The notes under the pieces were generated by a model that was not told the origin of the DNA, did not search any database, and saw only the letters and a list, made by a program, of their open reading frames with translations. A program made the translations under genes and the position numbers. Of a DNA stretch of 64,000 bases, positions 60,223 to 64,000 are shown in pieces; the first letter of the stretch is position 1; the number at the start of each line of letters is the position of its first letter. The stretch spans positions 52,970 to 116,969 of the forward strand of contig NZ_JACBYI010000018.1 of the NCBI RefSeq assembly GCF_019352175.1, read 5' to 3'. The stretch comes from Paenibacillus sp. S150. GTDB lineage: Bacteria > Bacillota > Bacilli > Paenibacillales > Paenibacillaceae.

Positions 60223-61211
60223 GTCTGTTCTCTCCACCATTCCGCGAAGGACTGGAGGCCTTCGTCTATAGTTACACGGGGGTGATAACCCAGCCGGTCC
60301 CGCGCCAGCGAAATATCCAGTGTCTGGGAGACACCAAGTGCCGAAGCGGAATACCGGGTAAGCACCGGCTCGCCCAGGAAGGGGAGCAGCTTATGCACCC
60401 CTTCCAGTATTCCGGCTACAGCGTAAGCGGTACGGTATGGAATCTGCCTGCTGTGCAGCGGAATATCCAGCCGGGCAAACAGCCGCACAAGCAGCTCGCG
60501 GAACATGACCGGCTCGCCGTTCGAGATGTTGTAGGCCTGGCCGGCTGCCGACAGCGGAGCGGTGCAGCACAGCAGCATGGCATCAATGACATTCTCCACG
60601 CAGGTGAGATCAATCATGGCCCGGCCGCCATCCAGAAACGGCACACCCTTGCGCTCATTGGCCGCAAGAATCCGGGGGAACAGTGCATTGTCCATAGAGC
60701 CGAAGATCGCCCTGGGCCTCAGAATAAATACCGTCAACCCTTCCCTGGCCGCCTGCTGCACCGCCTGCTCCGCCAGAAGCTTGGTTGCCGCATAGGTATT
60801 GGCCGGCTTCGGAGGAAGCGGGTCCTCTTCCCTGATGCCGATACGGCTCTCGCGGCTGGTATACAGGCTTGGCGTTGAGATATGTATCAGCCGCTGCACA
60901 CCATGCCGCTTGCAGCCCTCCGCAATATTGCGTGTAGCATCGGCATTGCATGCGTAAAAGTCACTGTATTTGCCCCAAGGCGACGAGAGCGCCGCACAGT
61001 GGAAAACCAGATCCATTCCTTCGCAGGCGCGGACCGCAGCTTCTCGATCGCGCAGATCCGCACACAGAAATACAGCGCCATCCTGCTCAACCAGCTCCCC
61101 GGCCTCCCGGTTCCTGCCGAGTCCGTATACTTCCCAGCCCAGCTCCGCCAGCCTCCTTACCGTATGGCGGCCAAGAAAACCGGTTGCTCCTGTTACAAGT
61201 GCTCTAGCCAT
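60219..61211 (-). CDS. NAD-dependent epimerase/reductase (3-beta-HSD/OleD-like)
   Basis: 330 residues. N-terminal VTGATGFLGRHTVRRLAELGW, Y-x3-K in NTYAATKLLAEQ, and FYACNADATRNIAEGC. It belongs to the extended SDR class. OleD of the olefin pathway and 3-beta-hydroxysteroid dehydrogenases share this plan, and OleD reduces a beta-keto acid made by a thiolase-type enzyme. ATG overlaps the ATP-grasp stop (TGATG). Confidence 0.85.
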   Translation of the reverse strand: MARALVTGATGFLGRHTVRRLAELGWEVYGLGRNREAGELVEQDGAVFLCADLRDREAAVRACEGMDLVFHCAALSSPWGKYSDFYACNADATRNIAEGCKRHGVQRLIHISTPSLYTSRESRIGIREEDPLPPKPANTYAATKLLAEQAVQQAAREGLTVFILRPRAIFGSMDNALFPRILAANERKGVPFLDGGRAMIDLTCVENVIDAMLLCCTAPLSAAGQAYNISNGEPVMFRELLVRLFARLDIPLHSRQIPYRTAYAVAGILEGVHKLLPFLGEPVLTRYSASALGVSQTLDISLARDRLGYHPRVTIDEGLQSFAEWWREQT

Positions 61212-62407
61212 CACTCACCGTTCCATTCTATGTCTTCTGTCAGGGCTTCAGTAACCGTAATCCTTTTCCGCCTGGCCAGACGGTAAGCGTAATATACAAC
61301 ACGGAGCTGCTCACGAAAGGGCTGCCTGTCATTCTTGCGGAAGATAACATCCTCCGCCCCGCGGAATGCCTTGCTCCACTTGCGCAGGCCGCCCGGTCCC
61401 GGCCGCAGGCCGCAGGCGAGCATGGGGAGCGCGAGCATGGATTTTTTGCCCGAACGCGGCGTTCTGACGCTTCCGGACTGCATCAGCTGCCCGGGACTCA
61501 GCAGCGCCTGGACCAGCCCGTCCTCCGGTGCGAACAAATGAATCCCGCTGGTCGCGCGCGGGTTGCATTCAATGGGGTAAAGTGTGCCGTCCGCCGCCTC
61601 TATAAAGTCAAAGCCGATCTGGCCGCTGAAGCCTGTTGCCCGGGCAAAGCGCTGTACCCAGCCGAAGACCCCGGGATGCTCCAGATGCTCAAAATATACA
61701 CTCGCCCCGGCCCTGCCGTTCCTGTATACGCTCATATAAGCGGCATGCGCGGCTACTGCACCTTGATGTACGACACTGTAAGTGCATATTGCCTCACCCT
61801 TGATATATTGCTGCGCCACCCAGGGGGCTGCGGATGAAATTCCGCCCGGAGCCGGAAGGCTGCGCGGGCCAGCCATGCCTTCCGGCCCGCTTGCGGTATT
61901 TCCAGGCAGAATTACCTTGGAGGCAAAGCGGGAAAAAGCCGGTTTGTATACCCAGGCCTCCCCTATCCGCTCCGCTTCCTCCTTGTGGCTTCTCCACTCT
62001 GCAAGACTGCTGAGCTGCAGCGTCTTGGGTACAATGAATCCCAGCTCACAGACCCAGGCGATGAATTCGCCCTTGTGGTGCAGGCGGGCCAGCGTTTCCC
62101 TTGGGGCCGAGAGCACGCGGCAGCCGCGAAAACGCTCAAGGCCGGACGAAATATAAAAAATTTCCTCGCACAGCGGAATCAGCACATCAATGCGCAGTTC
62201 CTCAACCAGCCCCGCCAGCCGCTCAATATACGCCTCGGGATTGTGCCTTGGCGGCGGTACGCGGAAGCTCCCTTCTACAGCCGAGGAGACGCGGCACAGA
62301 TGATATTCTGCGCTTTCGGCCGCGAACACCAGATGGCCCGCAGACCGCAGCAGACGGGACAGCTCCAGAGCCACAGGTGCCCGTCCTCCTGTAAGGAGCA
62401 CGTTCAT
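61211..62407 (-). CDS. ATP-grasp ligase
   Basis: 398 residues. Start at the internal ATG (MNVLLTGGRAPVALEL); an upstream TTG extends into the ketosynthase gene. An N-terminal Rossmann-like pre-ATP-grasp domain, then the central region (WVYKPAFSRFASKVI; WVAQQYIKGEAICTYSVVHQG) and C-terminal IGFDFIEAADGTLYPIECNPRATSGIHLF with the metal-binding Glu/Asn. It joins a carboxylate to an amine or thiol using ATP. Substrates are unknown. Confidence 0.88.
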   Translation of the reverse strand: MNVLLTGGRAPVALELSRLLRSAGHLVFAAESAEYHLCRVSSAVEGSFRVPPPRHNPEAYIERLAGLVEELRIDVLIPLCEEIFYISSGLERFRGCRVLSAPRETLARLHHKGEFIAWVCELGFIVPKTLQLSSLAEWRSHKEEAERIGEAWVYKPAFSRFASKVILPGNTASGPEGMAGPRSLPAPGGISSAAPWVAQQYIKGEAICTYSVVHQGAVAAHAAYMSVYRNGRAGASVYFEHLEHPGVFGWVQRFARATGFSGQIGFDFIEAADGTLYPIECNPRATSGIHLFAPEDGLVQALLSPGQLMQSGSVRTPRSGKKSMLALPMLACGLRPGPGGLRKWSKAFRGAEDVIFRKNDRQPFREQLRVVYYAYRLARRKRITVTEALTEDIEWNGE

Positions 62408-62429
62408 TGCCCGCGGATTGCCGGCGGAA

Positions 62430-63431
62430 TCAGTAATCAATAATCATGCCCCCCAGTGACAGGCCCGCCGCAGTGCCAATGAAGAGTATGCGGTCTCCCC
62501 GCCGGACCCGTCCCCTCGCGATCGCCTCATGCAGCCCCATGGGAATCGACGCTGCAATTGTGTTGCCATGACCCGGCGTATTGTCGAGGAATCTGTCCTC
62601 GGCAATTCCCAGCTTTTTGCGGAGCAGACGCATCGCCATTGCACTTCCCTGATGAGGCACAACCAGGCGGAAATCAGTCATTTGCGTCTCTGCCTGTGTC
62701 AGCATTTCGTTCATGAAATCAGGAAGCAGCTTGGAGGCTTGCCTGAAAATGGCTTGCCCGTCCATGTGAAACAAATACGGGACAGCATTCTCCTTGCTGA
62801 ATTTCCGGGCATGCAGCCTGGTGCCTCCACCGGCAATCTCCGAATAACGCGCTCCGCTGCTGTAGGTTTTGAGCGAGGCATGGAGAATCTTCGAGGAATC
62901 TCCGGCTGCGCAAGGGCCGATGATCACCGCCGCCGCCCCGTCGCCGAACAGCGCCGCGCTCTCCTTGTCCTCATAATTCAGTCCGGCCGAAGCAATTTCC
63001 GTCGCCACCAGCAGCACATTCCGGTACCGCCCGGCTGCCACCATGTATGACATGACATCCATTCCCACCAGAAAGCTGAGACAGGTCGAATCAATGTCAA
63101 AGGCGGGCACGCCGGAATTCCCCTGTCCCATAGCCTGCTGAATAAATACAGCCGTACCGGGCAGAGGCTGCTCCTTCGTCCCGCTCGTACAGACCAGGCA
63201 ATCGACATCCGAAAAGCTTAGACCCGCTGCGGCAAGCGCAGCTTCGGCGGCTCTGGCCCCCATGCTGGAGGCGGTTTCACCCTCTACAGCGTAATGCCGC
63301 ACGCCTACACCCGTTATTTTGCCGACCCAGCCTTCAGGTGTACCGAGCACGTCATCCAGTTCCGCATCCGTCACCTCCCTCCCGGGCAAATATTTGCCGG
63401 TACCCAGAATCTTCACATGTCTAAGCTGCAC
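62430..63431 (-). CDS. FabH-like beta-ketoacyl synthase (KAS III family)
   Basis: 333 residues from the GTG after TTAGGAGATG; the open frame extends 16 codons upstream but lacks a site. Catalytic triad present: Cys in DIDSTCLSFLVG, His in VVPHQGSAMAM and Asn in GHGNTIAASIP. It initiates a Claisen condensation of acyl-CoA with a malonyl or second acyl donor. First gene of a chain of coupled genes; no acyl carrier protein is encoded nearby. Its sequence is divergent from housekeeping FabH, as in secondary-metabolite KAS III enzymes. Confidence 0.88.
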   Translation of the reverse strand: MQLRHVKILGTGKYLPGREVTDAELDDVLGTPEGWVGKITGVGVRHYAVEGETASSMGARAAEAALAAAGLSFSDVDCLVCTSGTKEQPLPGTAVFIQQAMGQGNSGVPAFDIDSTCLSFLVGMDVMSYMVAAGRYRNVLLVATEIASAGLNYEDKESAALFGDGAAAVIIGPCAAGDSSKILHASLKTYSSGARYSEIAGGGTRLHARKFSKENAVPYLFHMDGQAIFRQASKLLPDFMNEMLTQAETQMTDFRLVVPHQGSAMAMRLLRKKLGIAEDRFLDNTPGHGNTIAASIPMGLHEAIARGRVRRGDRILFIGTAAGLSLGGMIIDY

Positions 63432-63544
63432 TGTCTCATCTCCTAATCTAAGCTGCTTCTGCTGTCGAGCTCTAGCCAATATTGTAAACTATAGAACTAT
63501 TCTACTAGATTTCTTGGTTCAGTTACACAAAAACTAGCAAAAGC

Positions 63545-63640
63545 ACAAGTGGAAACGGCTTCGCCGTCCTGATAAGGACGGTATCCGTTTCAGCGGGAAA
63601 GATAAGGCTAATGTATAGCGTGAAGCATATAACCCTGAAT
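63545..63640 (+). repeat. Hairpin repeat family A, copy 5
   Basis: GTGGAAACGGCTTCGCCGTC, CCTGATAAGGACGG, CCGTTTCAGCG, then GATAAGGCTAATGTATAGCG; it is nearly the same as copy 3 but on the other strand. It lies about 115 bases upstream of the ketosynthase gene. The stretch 63432-63968 otherwise contains no gene (a 66-codon minus frame at 63736 reads through repeat B). Confidence 0.85.
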
Positions 63641-63779
63641 TTCGAAAGTAAGCATCTACAAATCATCTAAAGGCTCTACACGAAGGGATTTTGTGAAAAA
63701 CAGCTTGCACCCAATGGGTGATGGAAAAAGCGGGGCTATCCCTTGTCCGATCTGGATTTGTTCAATTCACTTTCGAACT

Positions 63780-63880
63780 TCAGGTTAACTTTATATGAAA
63801 TGAACCGGAGAACCTGAGCAACTGATGGAACGCAAGGAAAAGATTCATAGGGGACGAAGCGAAGTGTAAAAAGGTAACTA
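63780..63880 (-). repeat. Dispersed intergenic repeat family B, partial copy 3 (inverted)
   Basis: Reverse complement: TTTTACACTTCGCTTCGTCC, CCCTATGAATC, CTTGCGTTCCATCAG, then CTCAGGTTCTCCGGTTCATT, matching the right end of copies 1 and 2. It has one 11-bp unit. The left 180 bases of the family are missing. Confidence 0.75.
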
Positions 63881-63968
63881 CTTAGGTCCTCTCTGTTACC
63901 CCCATCCAGATAATGGGTAAATAATACTCTAAACATATATATACCTAGCTGGAAGGAGGAGAGCAGAA

Positions 63969-64000
63969 ATGAGTCCCGAAGACATTCGACGAATCAGCCG
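63969..64000 (+). CDS. Start of an unknown gene, cut by the window edge
   Basis: An ATG with AAGGAGGAGAG seven bases upstream starts MSPEDIRRISR and runs off the window. Too short to assign. The excellent ribosome site makes it a likely real gene. Confidence 0.65.
   Translation, partial: MSPEDIRRIS

Noticed and set aside
63736..63936. 66-codon minus-strand frame
   Set aside because: It covers the partial family B copy and has no recognisable product or context.

Overview
The window looks like a chromosomal stretch of a Paenibacillus-like, spore-forming Firmicute. Evidence is the GC-rich coding sequence (estimated by eye), strong AGGAGG-type ribosome binding sites, frequent TTG/GTG starts, YesM/YesN-type sugar two-component control, CcpA-like cre sites, a YwaC/RelP-type alarmone synthetase, a YfiT/BstA-type DinB protein, and secreted and intracellular polysaccharide-degrading enzymes. 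No rRNA, tRNA, CRISPR array or complete insertion sequence was seen.

Layout. 1-2.7 kb: 5' part of a multidomain secreted enzyme of the alpha-1,3-glucanase (GH87) architecture. 3-12 kb: HAD phosphatase, chemoreceptor, Crp/Fnr regulator, DUF4173 membrane protein and SgrR-like regulator, separated by repeat-rich intergenic DNA. 12.5-19.7 kb: DUF948 protein, then a CcpA/YesMN-type sugar ABC importer. 20-22.7 kb: ABC-2 type exporter with an unusually short ATPase. 23-33.5 kb: a tightly packed operon under a GntR/UTRA regulator (hyuA, hyuB, SIS isomerase, PfkB kinase, NitT/TauT-type ABC importer, aldose 1-epimerase). 33.8-37 kb: gene remnants, a P-loop kinase and a malic enzyme. 37.1-41.9 kb: a tyrosine recombinase whose stop codon lies in a perfect 26-bp inverted repeat. 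The repeat pair brackets a visibly AT-rich 3.5-kb segment with a KamA-like radical SAM gene and a STAND/TPR ATPase gene facing each other. 42-56.9 kb: mostly small housekeeping or stress genes (TetR and quinone-type oxidoreductase, CPT-like kinase, cupin, diguanylate cyclase, alpha/beta hydrolase, GH9, alarmone synthetase, HD-GYP, signal peptidase, SDR). 56.9-63.4 kb: an operon of chained, mostly overlapping genes combining a FabH-like ketosynthase, ATP-grasp ligase, NAD-dependent epimerase/reductase, metallo-beta-lactamase-fold hydrolase, F390-synthetase/PaaK-like adenylating enzyme and a split GNAT/Fem-like protein. This is an apparent uncharacterised biosynthetic pathway.

Strongest candidates for undescribed biology are (1) the recombinase plus 26-bp inverted-repeat module, which has the geometry of a phase-variable DNA inversion switching a radical-SAM aminomutase-like gene against a STAND ATPase gene; (2) the hydantoinase/SIS/PfkB operon, which suggests import and breakdown of a sugar linked to a lactam, hydantoin or amino acid; and (3) the FabH/ATP-grasp/PaaK operon. 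The intergenic DNA also holds several dispersed repeat families. One carries an 11-bp unit present once in two copies and 17 times in a third; another is a roughly 470-bp direct repeat pair 10.5 kb apart.

Limits: all functional calls come from reading translated sequence by eye. No database search was run, and identity levels between repeats are visual.
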